From NCBI GenBank assembly GCA_963693085.1, contig OY856409.1:302140058-302204057 (forward strand): a stretch of 64,000 bases of DNA, given 5' to 3'. Positions 42,404-54,567 of the stretch are shown piece by piece (positions within the stretch are counted from its first letter, which is position 1; every line of letters begins with the position of its first letter). A program made the translations under genes and the position numbers. The DNA comes from Alisma plantago-aquatica (lineage: Eukaryota; Streptophyta; Magnoliopsida; Alismatales; Alismataceae). The notes beneath the pieces are model-generated. The model was not told the origin of the DNA. It saw only the letters and a program-made list of their open reading frames with translations, and ran no database searches.

Positions 42404-42619
42404 CTTTCCTTTTGTCCCCTCTCCTTTCCCCCACTCGATGTCTCGATCAGCAGGAGGGGGAAGTGTGGTGTGCGCCTGTAGAGACGAGAGGAGGAGGAGG
42501 ATGACGAGAGGGGGAAGCATAGTGGAAAGCAAGAGGATGAAGGGAAGCATTACCTGCTCGGCGAGGAGAAGAACACGATGCGTCGTCACGGAATCGCCAG
42601 GAACCACCACCACCTTCAC
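42404..42619 (-). CDS. Two 5' exons of an unidentified host gene
   Basis: On the minus strand, exon 1 ends VVVPGDSVTTHRVLLLAEQ at 42554 before GTAATG. A 78-bp intron (42553-42476, acceptor CTCGTCTCTACAG) follows. Exon 2 (42475-42404) reads AHTTLPPPADRDIEWGKG and ends GGAAAG/GTGATG. Phase 0 is kept at the joins. The frame has a TGA just upstream of 42619 and no ATG, so either the start is lost or this is a spliced 5' UTR. Upstream to about 42960 the minus strand is CT-rich like a plant 5' leader. The gypsy element lies just downstream, and foldback unit 2 begins just upstream. Confidence 0.35.
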
Positions 42620-43028
42620 CGTCGAGTCATCGAATCAGCTGGAGAGCTTTGCGAGCCAGCAACCCCGATCTCTTCAACCCTCGAGCACGAGCAGCTGGAG
42701 ATTTGTCAGGGAAGATGGAGACGAGGGGAATCGAGATGGAGCGGGAGGAGATGGTAAACCCTAGCTAGCCCAAAGAGGACTGGGCATAGGAGGGGGATCG
42801 GCCTCGACCCGAAGAGAAGACGACCGGGAAGGAGAGGTGGAAAAAGACGGCGATGATGCGAGGGAGACGAGGAGATGAACGGGGACTAACGGGAAGAGTC
42901 GGGGGAGAGTCGGGGCGGAACTCTCGCCTCGGCGTTTGAGAATCTCGCCAAATCTGGCGTGTTTCTGGATGTCCGCAGATTACGACTAGGGCAAAATACG
43001 GCATTTCAACCGCCGATTTCTATAAATC
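42620..43028 (-). promoter_or_regulatory. Probable 5' leader and core promoter of the host gene
   Basis: The minus strand is pyrimidine-rich, with a short upstream ORF (ATGCCCAGTCC, near 42786) and a TAGGGTTTACC word. TTTATAGAAAT (plus-strand 43018-43027) could be a TATA box. The foldback unit starts within a few bases of it. All of this is inference from composition. Confidence 0.28.
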
Positions 43029-43119
43029 TTAATAAAGATGAATGCAGCAGTTGAAATTCCTTACTCAACTACAGTACCGCCCCCAAATGCAGTATCTAAA
43101 CGCAACCTGTGTAAACTAA

Positions 43120-43149
43120 ACTAGTCATCACCCGTGTGCGATGCACGGG
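43120..43149 (-). other. Helitron-like 3' end, unit 2 left arm
   Basis: On the minus strand, a GTGCATCGCAC-type hairpin flanked by C/G runs is followed by GTGATGA, then CTAG, then T at 43120. This is the hairpin-plus-CTRR-plus-T structure of Helitron 3' termini. Confidence 0.6.
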
Positions 43150-44111
43150 ATTTATAGAATAATGTGGTGTTTGGTCAAAATTCTGAACTATTTTGAAATG
43201 TATATACAAATATTGAAAATTGGAAAAAATTAGATACACTATATAGAAGATAGTTCTTCTTTCGTCTTGACAACCAACATTAAAAAATAAGAGTTTACAT
43301 AAACTTTTTGTTACAACTGAACAGATTAGCAACTCATTGTTTATAAATGAACTTTACGTTCTCTTTCAAGTAAGTTGTTTTGTTTTCCTTAAATCTACAT
43401 GCCGAGCACCTTGATATCTTTTTGTATAAGACTTATCCAGAGACTACTAAATTAAAATGAAACGAAAGACAGTTTGGAATAAACATAAGACTACTAAATA
43501 TTTAACTGAATCAGAAAACTGTAAACATCTACTACAACCTTGGAGTAGTGCTCTTGTGTATACTTTGACATATACACAAGCTCCTAGAATGTTGGCAGAG
43601 AAGTATATGTAGTTGTCTCTCGGACCTTCTACAACAGCTTTGCTTGATAGTTGATATGTTCGTTTAGCAATGTGAGTAAAAATATGGAGTCAGTAGAGAT
43701 GGTCTTTTGTATAATAGAATGGTTGGGGATTTGGATTTGCAGATCGACCCAGCTTACTAAGAAAAACATATTCAATGGTTCATGACAGGATCTAATTACT
43801 CTATTATACATCCAATAATACTTTTGCAAATTGGTTCTAAATTTACTTGGCCAATGGAAACTAAACTTTAGCTACGTTAAAAAAATGTTTTAACTATATC
43901 AATATATGATTAATGCACAAACACAACATATATAGACTAAATTTTAAATGTTAGACTCACAAATGTAGCATATCTATAGCGCTTTAGCGGCATGACTTGT
44001 ACCTAATGGCCCCAAAACATTTCTGAAAAGACCGAGATTTCTTTGATGCATAGAAGATGGAACTTCCAATTATCTAAATGTTGAATCAAAAACTAAAATT
44101 CTTGGTCAGCA

Positions 44112-44372
44112 TTGAATGGGGTTCATGAAGATTATGCCAGATACATACTCAAGTATGCATCGAATACTAACTATTCAACAAGAATAGAAGTGACAATTAA
44201 AATACAACAAATTCATCACGTATATGATACTGGCAACCAAAATATAACTTTTAACAGACTAAGCACACATAGAAATAGGCCTTATTTTAGACGTCACAAA
44301 GTTCAATCCATGAACTCTAACAGAGATATCACGCTAATTGCGAATAAGATAATAAGAACGCATCTTACATGA
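44112..44372 (+). CDS. 86-codon foldback ORF, unit 2 left
   Basis: Second-arm copy of the ORF described at 26576. Intact, with a few replacement differences (NTNYSTRIE, HHVYDTG). Confidence 0.28.
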   Translation: MNGVHEDYARYILKYASNTNYSTRIEVTIKIQQIHHVYDTGNQNITFNRLSTHRNRPYFRRHKVQSMNSNRDITLIANKIIRTHLT

Positions 44373-46498
44373 TGCACGTGTAAAAGTAAACATATAATAA
44401 TTAGATCTATAGAATTTACCACTACATAGACCTGTTCGGGCACAACACTAAAAAATCCTAACATATGTATTGATAAACAACAACGCCACACACAAAAGCC
44501 ATAGAATAGCAAGAAAATTTATGAAATCGACAGTTAGATGCAAAATTTAAACGTTTAGTGGAAATGATTTATCAATCAGAAATAGCGGAAACAACGGTGG
44601 CCTTGGAAGAAGGTTCCATTAGCAGCAACACGGTGGGCAGCACAAAAGTTGTTCTTATTCTATGCTAGGACTCAGGTTGTGACTCTCAAGGGAGGTGTCT
44701 TGCAGAGTTTACTCTAGGCGCCGCAAAAACGTAGCCGCTAGGACCTAGAGGGCGAGCGGACTGAAAACGATCATGAGAATATTAGAGAGTTGCCTACAAG
44801 ATGGCCGTTTGGGTGAGCCCTTTTTAAAAATTACAGTAGTTAATGAATTACGGGATTCCAACTGCCCGATTAACAAAGTAGCAGTTTTTCATTACTTCGT
44901 TTGGATAAAAAAAATATGAAAATACATTGCCAATACACCCATCCCAACCACCCCGGCCGTCAGAACCAGCAAAGCATAGCCCATCCTCCACTGCCTTTGA
45001 CGACCCTCTTCATGGTATTTTTGGCTGGAGCGATCCAATTGTCGACTCGAAACTGACGGAGTGATTGAGCAAGTTGGTCGTTGGTAAAGGAGGTGAGCCC
45101 CCTCCGAGCTTGGTCAGTGGGTCCAGCATGCTCTTGATGATTCTATGTTGACGTAGGCTAAGAAGGTGAGGAGCAGGACAGAAAATACCTGCTCAACGGG
45201 AAGTTGACCTCGGTCTAGGAGCAGCGCAGATCACCGGCGAGCCACCAAGTGCCATCATCGCTGGGATCCCGAATCGCAGCGAGCACGAATACCCCAAAGA
45301 CCGATGGATAAGGAAGAAGGACGGTGGGTGAAGGAAGAGAGGCGAAGAAGGAAGAGACGGTAGGGGGAGATGCATCAGATGAGGTAGGCGGTGATAGGTG
45401 TCACGGGTATCGGGGAGGTTAGGGCCTAAATCCTCGCGTCTGTGGCCTTCGACATTCCAAAATCACGTTGAATATGGCGTACTTTAAGTGCATGTTTGGT
45501 TTAAAGGAAAGGATTATGATGAGATACATCATTAAAATAGCTAGGATGGTACACTTAAGGGATAGGATCTTAAGTTTTCCATCCTACGTTTGGATGTACA
45601 ATTGGAAAGGATTTCTATCCTTGCTTTCATTGTTAGTTCACACGTGTTATCTGTCTCCTTCTTCATATATTTCTTTACCATGAATAATCCCAGCTTTATC
45701 TGGTGCAATTAAATATGGATGTGAATAACTACAAATCATTTAACAACGTCAAATTAAAAGCTTACGCCCAACTTGTTGTGTACAAGCCATCTATCATTGT
45801 TTAATACTCTTTGATATGTAAATTGATGACTTTTTTCTAACAAAAAGTTACCTTATGAATTTTGATTTAGATAACACATAGCTTTGCAAAGAGCCGTAAT
45901 ATTGAAACTTTTCTAGACCAAATTTGCATCATTGTGGCGGATGCAGCAATGTTAAAAAGTTTCTTAGGCCTAATTTGGTCGCACATTTCTTAAATCCTGG
46001 TAATTTACATAGTTATCGAAGGCCCATCACGTTATAAGTGGGACTCGTAACTACCGTTCTGTAATCAACGTTATGATAATGGTGACCTTCTTCAGGCACG
46101 CCGAAATGAAGGGTATTGACAAAGTCAGTCTCCTGTCCGATCTCTTGCCATGTTTCATCTTTTTTCTCAGCAGATTCACTGTGATGTCCACAGGCTGTGT
46201 ACGTCTCATCCGTCATTCCACCACAAAAATAATGACGCCTACTACCATATTATCGAGATTTACAATGCAAGCGGCTAAATTGGGCCTAGGTGTAATACTG
46301 TATACCGTCATTAATTGAAACTTAATGAATTAGATTATTGTAAAAAAGAGAAAATTTACCACTACACCATACCTGGCTGATGAGCATCTGAACGCACGCT
46401 TCCTTAGTATAATATTTGCAGTGATCAACGACACTATTCCGATCGATTTAGCCTTGACAACCATGGAAGCATCCCGTCGTGAATAGGATGAAACTGAC

Positions 46499-46647
46499 CT
46501 AGAGTTGACCTTGGGAGAAGCTTCATACAAATGGACGGAGTCGTAGAAGAAGATAAATAGAGAAGGGTTAAGCTCGGCAATGTGAAACGGAGGGGAATGA
46601 GCATCACCCACCATTGACAAGGAGGGGCGGGTTGAGCCAAGGTGAAG
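46499..46647 (-). pseudogene. Captured exon C, unit 2 left arm
   Basis: 149 bp with acceptor CCCTAG and donor GTCAGT both present. Frame open (FHIAELNPSLFIFFYDSV, EASPKVNS). Confidence 0.45.
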
Positions 46648-47084
46648 CTAGGGCAAGAAAATCAGATGTTGTAGCAAGCAGAGAACCAAAGCTAGGGCCA
46701 GCCGTCGGGAGAGCGATTGGGCATGAGGTGTGTATACATAGTGTGATCATAGTGTAAAACAAATTAAATCATATATTTTAACAAATCCAAAAAACCAAAC
46801 ATAAACTTTATGTGGAATTTCGACAATTCAATATTTTGTAAGCAAACTTCCCTTTTGCGTCGATCGGTGTTAGGGTTCTGCCGCCAAAGTTATGGAAGCA
46901 GGAGGAGCACAGCTCGAATTACTTCATAGGCGCATACGTGGGCCAGAAGATCCTCAATGTTGGGCGACATCAGCAGCCTTAGGGGCCGTTCGGGGCGGAG
47001 CATTGAGAATGCCGGTAATTTATATATAAACAGGCTTCTAGATATGTCGAATAGAAACCACACGACTTTTAATCTGGTAGTTAC

Positions 47085-47292
47085 CTGTACACATTTTTTG
47101 GGTTTAGAATCATGCCATGTCCGACAGAATTCACAATAAACGCCTCCGCTCTAGTTATTTGCCCGTTCGGTAAAGCGGCTGAGTTCATCGCCTCCCACTG
47201 CGTCATTTTGACGTGGTTGATTTGATCGCTCTTAGTCGCTGGAGTCACATAGTAATCAGCATTTACGGAATGGTGTCCAGCGGCAGATCCCA
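47085..47292 (-). pseudogene. Captured exon A, unit 2 right arm
   Basis: 208 bp, acceptor AG and donor GT kept, frame open (AGHHSVNADYYVTPATKSDQ). Confidence 0.5.
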
Positions 47293-47921
47293 CTGGTGTT
47301 AGGATACGTCAGCGATTGACATGCCCGTACTTATTTCCAGGCTGCCCGCGTCCATAAGTCTCTGCCGGCCACTCCCAACAGCTTTTCCGAACAAAGCCCA
47401 TATACAATTTGAAAGGTTACAGGCTGGTACCAGCAAGCTATTTACAGTATTAATAGCCACACGGTGCTGCGGTCAGTAGTTATCAAGACGGCCCCTTAAG
47501 GTCCCGTTTGGATGTTGCAATTTGTGGTGGTATTGTAATCTAGTATGGTATTTTAAGTACCACAATCGTAATGTTGTCGTTTGGAAACACTAGGAAGTAT
47601 TTACATAATTCCGGTAGTCAGGCCTGCGGGATTTGTCCTGTTCAATCACGACGCTCTTACGGTATGTTTGGTTCATAGGATTCCGAGTAGGATGGGACTT
47701 GAATTCTGCTACTATTCCTAATCCTACATTTGTTTGCACAAAAACAACAGAAAGGATAGTACTCCAATAGTAAAGAGAGTCCTGACAGAAACGTATTCAA
47801 AGTCCGGCCCTCCCCTAGTACTGCTGGCGTGGTATACACACCTCAGGCCCAATCGCTCTCCCGACGGCTGGCCCTAGCTTTGGTTCTCCGCTTGCTACAA
47901 CATCTGATTTTCTTGCCCTAG

Positions 47922-48070
47922 CTTCACCTTGACTCAGCCTGCCCCTCCTTGTCAGCGGTGGGTGATGCTCATTCCCCTCCGTTTCATGCTGCCGAGCTTA
48001 ACCCTTCTCTGTTTATCTTCTTCTATGACTCCGTCCATTTGTATGAAGCTTCTCTCAAGGTCAACTCCAG
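47922..48070 (+). pseudogene. Captured exon C, unit 2 right arm
   Basis: 149 bp between TTCTTGCCCTAG and GTCAGTTTCATCC, one open frame (HSPPFHAAELNPSLFIFF, YDSVHLYEASLKVNS). The best preserved copy. Confidence 0.5.
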
Positions 48071-49276
48071 GTCAGTTTCATCCTATTCACGACGAGATGC
48101 TTCCACGGTTGTCAAGGCTAAATCGATCGGAATAGTGTCGTTGATCACTGCAAATATTATACTAAGGAAGCGTGCGTTCAGGTGCTCATCAGCCAGGTAT
48201 GGTGTAGTGGTAAATTTTTGCTTTTTTACAGTACTCCAATTCGTTAAGTTTCAATTAATGACGATATACGGTATTACACCTAGGCCCAGTTTGGCCGCTT
48301 GCATTGTAAATCCCGGTAATATGGTAGTAGGCGTCATTATTTTTGTGGTGGAATGATGGATGAAACGTACACGGCCTGTGGACATCACAGTGAATCTGTT
48401 GAGAAAAAAGATGAAACAGGGCAAGAGATCGGACAGGAGACAGACTTTGTCAATACCCCTCATTTCAGCGTGCCTGAAGAAGGCCGCCATTATCATAACG
48501 TTGATTACGAAACCGTAGTTATGAGTCCCACTTATAACGTGATGGGCCTTCGATAACTATGTAAATTACCAGAATTTAAGAAATCTACGGCCAAATTAGG
48601 CCTAAGAAACTTTTTAAAATTGCTGCATCCGCCACAATGATGCAAATTTGGTCTAGAGAAAGTTTTAATATTACGACTCTTTGTAAAGCTATGCGTTATC
48701 TAAACCAAAATTCATAAGGTAACTTTTTGTTAGAAAAAATTCATCAATTTACATATCAAAAAGTATTAAACAATGATAGATGGCTTGAACACAGCAAGTT
48801 GGGCGTAAGCTTTTAATTTGACGTTGTTAAATGATTTGTGGTTATTCACATCTAGATTTAATTGCGCCAGATAAAGCTGGGATTATTCATGGTTAAGAAG
48901 TATATCAAGAAGGAGACAGAGTGCCAATAACACATGTGAACTAACAACAAAAGCAAGGATAGAAATCCTTTCTAATTGTACATCCAAACGTAGGATGGAA
49001 AACTTAAGATCGTATCCCTTACGTGTACCATCCTAGCTATTTTAATGATGTATTCCATCATAATCCTTTCCTTTAAACCAAACATGCACTTAAATTATGC
49101 AATATTCAACGTGATTTTGGAATGCCGAAGGCCACAGATGTGAGGGTTTGGGCCCTAACCTCCCCGATACCCGCGACACGTATCACCGCCTGCCTCATCT
49201 GATCCATCTCCCCCTACCATCTCCTCCTTCTTCGCCTCTATTCCTTCACCCACCGTCCTTCTTCCTTCTTCGTCAG

Positions 49277-49388
49277 TCTTTGGGGTGTTCGTGCTCGCTG
49301 CGATTCGGGATGCCAACGATGATGGCACTTGGTGGCTCGCTGGTGATCTGCGCTGCTCCTGGACCAAGGTCAACTTCCCGTTGAGCAG
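49277..49388 (+). pseudogene. Coding-like segment D, unit 2 right arm
   Basis: 112 bp preceded by a strong pyrimidine tract and CAG and followed by GT, reading FVLAAIRDANDDGTWWLAGD. This is the only copy with a real AG on the left. A further coding-like run in the same arm (LTSFTNDQLAQSLRQF in sister copies) follows about 90 bp later with frame breaks. Confidence 0.35.
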
Positions 49389-50227
49389 GTATTTTCTGTC
49401 CTGCTCCTCACCTTCTTAGCCTACGTCAACACAGAATCATCAAGAGCATGCTGGACCCACTGACAAAGCTCGGAGGGGGCTCACCTCCTTTACCAATGAC
49501 CAACTTGCTCAATCACTCTGTCAGGTTTGAGTCGACAACTGGATCGCTCCAGCCGAAAATGCCCTAAAGAGGGTCGTCAAAGGCAGTGGAGGATGGGTTA
49601 TGCTTTTCTGGTTCTGACGGCCGGGGTGGTTGGGATGGGTGTATTGGCGATGTATTTTCATAATTGCTTTTATCCAAACGAAGTAATGAAAAATTGCTAC
49701 TTTGCTAATCGGGTAGTTGGAATCCTGTAATTCATTAACTATTGTAGTAGTTAAAAAGGGCTCACCCAAACGACCATCTGGTAGGCAACTCTCTAATCTT
49801 CTCATGATCATTTTCAGTCCGCTCGCCCTCTAGGTCCTAGTGGCTACGTTTTTGCGGTGCCTAGAGTAAAGTCTGCAAGACACCTCCCTTGAGAGTCACA
49901 GCCCGAGTCCTAGCATAGAATAGGAACAACTTTTGTGCTGCCCATCGTGTTGCTACTAATGGAACCTTCTTCCAAGGCCACCGTTGTTTCCACTATTTCT
50001 GATGGATCACTCATTTCCACTAAATCTTTAAATTTTGCATCTAACTGTCGATTTCATAGATTTTCTGTAGCAAGTTCTTTTTTTATCTTGTGATTCTATG
50101 GCTTTTGTGTGTGGCGTTGTTGTTTATCAATACATATGTTAGGATTTTTTAGTGTTGTGCCCGAACAGGTCTCTGTAGTGGTAAATTCTGTAGATATAAT
50201 TATTATATGTTTACTTTTACACATGCA

Positions 50228-50488
50228 TCATGTAAGATGCGTTCTTATTATCTTATTCGCAATTAGCGTGATATCTCTATTAGAGTTCATGGATTGAACT
50301 TTATGACGTCTAAAATAAGGCTTATTTCTATGTGTGCTTAGTCTGTTAAAAGTTATATTTTGGTTGTCGATATCATATATGTGATGAATTTGTTGTATTT
50401 TAATTGCCACTTCTATTCTTATTGAATAGTTAGTACTCGATGCATACTTGAGTATGTATCTGGCATAATCTTCATGAACCGCATTCAA
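50228..50488 (-). CDS. 86-codon foldback ORF, unit 2 right
   Basis: Intact copy of the ORF described at 26576, starting MNAVHEDYARY. Confidence 0.28.
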   Translation of the reverse strand: MNAVHEDYARYILKYASSTNYSIRIEVAIKIQQIHHIYDIDNQNITFNRLSTHRNKPYFRRHKVQSMNSNRDITLIANKIIRTHLT

Positions 50489-51570
50489 TGCTGACCAAAA
50501 ATTTTAGTTTTTGATTCAACATTTAGATAATTGGAAGTTCCATCTTCTATGCATCAAAGAAATCTCGGTCTTTTTAGAAATATTTTGGGGCCATTAGGTG
50601 CAAGTCATGCCGCTAAAGCACTACAGATATGCTACATTTGTGAGTCTAACATTTAAGATTTAGTCTATATATGTTGTGTTTGTGCATTAATCATATATTG
50701 ATATAGCTAAAACATGTTTTTAATGTAGCTAAAGTTCAATATCCATTGGCCAAGTAAATTTGGAACCAAATTGCAAAAGTATTATTGGATGTTGCCTATA
50801 ATAGATTAATTAGATCCTGTCATGAACCATTGAATCTGTTTTTCTTAGTAAGTTGGGTCGATCCGCAAATCCAAATCCCCAACCATTCTATTATACAAAA
50901 GGCCATCTCTACTGACTCCATATTTTTATTCAAATTACTAAATGAACGTATCAACTATCAAGCAAAGTTGTTGTAGAAGGTCCGAGAGACAACTACATAT
51001 ACTTCTCCGCCAACATTCTAGGAGCTTGTGTATATTTCAAAGTATACACGAGAGCACTACTCCAAGGTTGTAGTAGATGTTTAAATTTTTCTGATTCAGT
51101 TAAATATTCACATTTTAGCGTCCATTACTCTTATGTGCATATATTCTCTTCATCGAAGATGTAACTTTATGTAATTGGATGTATGGTGCTTGCGACTTGA
51201 GGATTTTTAATTTAGTAGTCTTATGTTTATTCCAAACTGTCTTTCGTTTCATTTTAATTTAATAGTCTCTCAATAAGTCTTATACAAAAAGATATCAAGG
51301 TGCTCGACATGAAGATTTAAGTAAAACAAAACAACTTACTTGAAAGAGAACGTAAAGTTCATTTATGAACAATGAGTTGCTAATCTTTTGTTGTTCTATT
51401 GTAACAAAAAAATTCTGTAAACTCTGATTTCTTAATTTTGGTTGTCAAAATAAAAGAAGAACTATCTTCTCTATATTGTATCCAACTTTTTCCAAATTTT
51501 AATGTATGTATATACATCTCACCTATTTTAATAGTTCAAAATTTTGACCTAACACAACATTATTCTAAAT

Positions 51571-51598
51571 CTCGTGCATCGCACGGGAGATGACTAGT
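51571..51598 (+). other. Helitron-like 3' end, unit 2 right arm
   Basis: CTCGTGCATCGCACGGG forms a 7-bp stem (one wobble) with a 3-nt loop, then AGATGA, CTAG (51594-51597) and T. A decayed copy is at 62912-62939 in unit 3. Confidence 0.65.
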
Positions 51599-51683
51599 TT
51601 ACACAGGTTGCGTTTGGGTACTGCATTTGGGGGCGGTATTGTAGTTGAGTATGGGATTTCAACTGCTGCATTCATCATTACAC

Positions 51684-51823
51684 CATTTGGCTAACTAAGA
51701 TTTGGTTAATTTAAGTAGCTCACAATAGTAAAATAAATAGATCTATTAAACCTCAAGCACCTTCATAGCCACAATGCACATTTCATCAAATAAAGGACAT
51801 AAATTCATATTCTCATTACACCG
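51684..51823. repeat. Spacer between foldback units
   Basis: Starts ATTACACCATTTGG and includes CTCAAGCACCTTCATAGCC. A near-identical spacer at 63015-63163 separates unit 3 from unit 4, so the junction itself is repeated. Confidence 0.85.
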
Positions 51824-51900
51824 AGATTTCTTTAATGCATAGAAGATGGAACTTCCAATTATCTAAATGTTGAATCAAAAACTAAAATTCTTGGTCAGCA

Positions 51901-52161
51901 TTGAATGGGGTTCATGAAGATTATGCCAGATACATACTCAAGTATGCATCGAGTACTAACTATTCAATAAGAATAGAAGTGACAATTAAAATACAACAAA
52001 TTCATCAGATAAATGATACTGGAAACCAAAATATAACTTTTAACAGACTAAGCACACATAGAAATAGGCCTTATTTTAGACGTCATAAAGTTCAATCATT
52101 GAACTCTAACAGAGATATCACGCTAATTGCGAATAAGATAATAAGAACGCATCTTACATGA
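51901..52161 (+). CDS. 86-codon foldback ORF, unit 3 left
   Basis: Intact copy of the ORF described at 26576 (QQIHQINDTGNQNITF, QSLNSNRD). Confidence 0.28.
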   Translation: MNGVHEDYARYILKYASSTNYSIRIEVTIKIQQIHQINDTGNQNITFNRLSTHRNRPYFRRHKVQSLNSNRDITLIANKIIRTHLT

Positions 52162-54324
52162 TGCATGTGTAAAAGTAAACATATAATAATTAGATCTATA
52201 GAATTTACCACTACAGAGACCTGTTCGGGCACAACACTAAAAAATCCTAACATATGTATTGATAAACAACAACGCCACACACAAAAGCCATAGAATCGCA
52301 AGATAAAAAAAGAACTTGCTATAGAAAATCTATGAAATCGACAGTTAGATGCAAAATTTAAAGATTTAGTGGAAATGAGTGATCAATCAGAAATAACGGA
52401 AACAACGGTGGCCTTGGAAGAAGGTTCCATTAGCAGCAACACAATGGGCAGCACAAAAGTTGTTCCTATTCTATGCTAGGACTCGGGCTGTGACTATCAA
52501 GGGAGGTGTCTTGCAGACTTTACTCTAGGCACCGCAAAAACATAGCCGCTAGGACCTAGAGGGCGAGCAGACTGAAAACGATCATGAGAAGATTAGAGAG
52601 TTGCCTACCAGATCACTTAGGGGCCATTTGGGTGAGTCCTTTTTAACTACTACAATAGTTAATGAATTATGGGATTCCAACTGCCCGATTAACAAAGTAG
52701 TTTTTCATTACTTCGTTTAGATAAAAGCAATTATGAAAATACATCGCCAATACACCCATCCCAACCATCCCGACCGTCAGAACCAGCAAAGCATAGCCCA
52801 TCCTCCACTGCCTTTGACGACCCTCTTCAGGGCATTTTCGGCTGGAGCGATCCAGTTGTCGACTCGAAACTGACGGAGTGATTGAGCAAGTTGGTCGTTG
52901 ATAAAGGAGGTGAGCCCCCTCCAAGCTTGGTCAGCAGGTCCAGCATGTTCTTGATGATTCTGTGTTGATGTAGGCTAAGAAGGTGAGGAGCAGGACAGAA
53001 AATATCAGCTCAGTGGGAAGTTGACCTCGGTCCAGGAGCAACGCAGATCACTGGCGAACCACCAAGTGCCATCATCGTTGGGATCCCAAATCGCAGCGAG
53101 CACAAACACCCCAAAGACCGACGGAGAAGGAATAAGGACGGTGGGTGAAGGAAGAGAGGCGAAGAAGGAGAAGATGGTAGGGGGAGATGGATCAGATGAG
53201 GCAGGCGGTGATAGGTGTCATGGGTATCGGGGAGGTTAGGGCCTAAACCCTCGCATCTTTGGCATTCAGCATTCCAAAATCACGTTGAATATGGCGTACT
53301 TTAAGTGCATGTTTGGTTTAAAGGAAAGGATTATGATGGGATACATCATTAAAATAGCTAGGATGGTACACGTAAGGGATAGGAGCTTAAGTTTTCCATC
53401 CTACGTTTGGATGTACAATTGGAAAGGATTTCTATCCTTGCTTTCATTGTTAGTTCACACATGTTATTGGCACTCCGTCTCCTTCTTGATATATTTCTTT
53501 ACCATGAATAATCCCAGCTTTATCTGGCGCACTTAAATCTGGATGTGAATAACTACAAATCATTTAACAATGTCAAATTAAAAGCTTACGCCCAACTTGC
53601 TGTGTACAAGCCATCCATCATTGTTTAATACTCTTTGATATGTAAATTTATGACTTTTTTCTAACAAAAAGTTACCTTATGAATTTTGATTTAGATAACG
53701 CACAGCTTTGCAAAGAGCCGTAATATTGAAACTTTCTCTAGACCAAATTTGCATCATTGTGGTGGATGCAGCAATGTTTAAAAGTTTCTTAGGCCTAATT
53801 TGGCTGCAAATTTCTTAAATCCTAGTAATTTACATAGTTATTGAAGGCCCATCACTTTATAAGTGGGACTTGTAACTACCGTTCTGTAATCAACGTTATG
53901 ATAATGGCGGCCTTCTTCAGGCACGCCGAAATGAGGGGTATTGACAAAGTCTGTCTCCTATCCGATCTCTTACCCTGTTTCATCTTTTTTCTCAGAAGAT
54001 TCACTGTGATGTCCACAGGCCGTGTACGTCTCATCCGTCATTCCACCACAAAAATAATGACGCCTACTACCATATTACCGGGATTTACAATGCAAGCGGC
54101 CAAACTGGGCCTAGGTGTAATACCGTATACCGTCATTAATTAAAACTTAACGAATTGGAGTACTATAAAAAAAGTGAAAATTTACCACTACACCATACCT
54201 GGCTGATGAGCATATGAACGCACGCTTCCTTAGTATAATATTTGTAGTGATAAACGACACTATTCTGATCGATATAGCCTTGACAACCGTGGAAGCATCC
54301 CGTCGTGAATAGGATGAAACTGAC

Positions 54325-54473
54325 CTGGAGTTGACCTTGAGAGAAGCTTCATACAAATGGACGGAGTCATAGAAGAAGATAAACAGAGAAGGGTTAAGCT
54401 CGGCAGCGTGAAATGGAGGGGAATGAGCGTCACCCACCGCTGAGAAGGAGGGGCGGGTTGAGCCAAGGTGAAG
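54325..54473 (-). pseudogene. Captured exon C, unit 3 left arm
   Basis: 149 bp, both splice sites present, frame open. Confidence 0.45.
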
Positions 54474-54567
54474 CTAGGGCAAGAAAATCAGATGTTGTAG
54501 CAAGCGGAGAACCAAAGCTAGGGCCAACCGTCGGGAGAGCGATTGGGTCTGAGGTGTGTATACCACG

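Larger units (their letters stand above)
43029..51683. mobile_element. Giant foldback unit 2 (arms 43029-46735 and 46740-51683)
   Basis: Most complete outer ends of the family. Arms are reverse complements: 44112-44372 pairs with 50488-50228, 46216-46013 with 48353-48556, and 46647-46499 with 47922-48070. The outermost 90 bp (to GCTGCATTCATC) are also mirrored. The left arm is cut short at 46735, so exon A and the loop are missing on that side. The right arm is nearly full length. Both arms carry Helitron-like 3' ends. Confidence 0.88.

Noticed and set aside
46905..46990. ATG-initiated reading starting MEAGGAQLELLHRR in unit 2
   Set aside because: The other copies have ACG at the supposed start codon, so the ATG is a private mutation.
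49277..49388. Segment D as a normal internal exon with acceptor AG
   Set aside because: The other four copies have GG at the acceptor position, so the AG here is probably a later change. Kept only as a coding-like segment.
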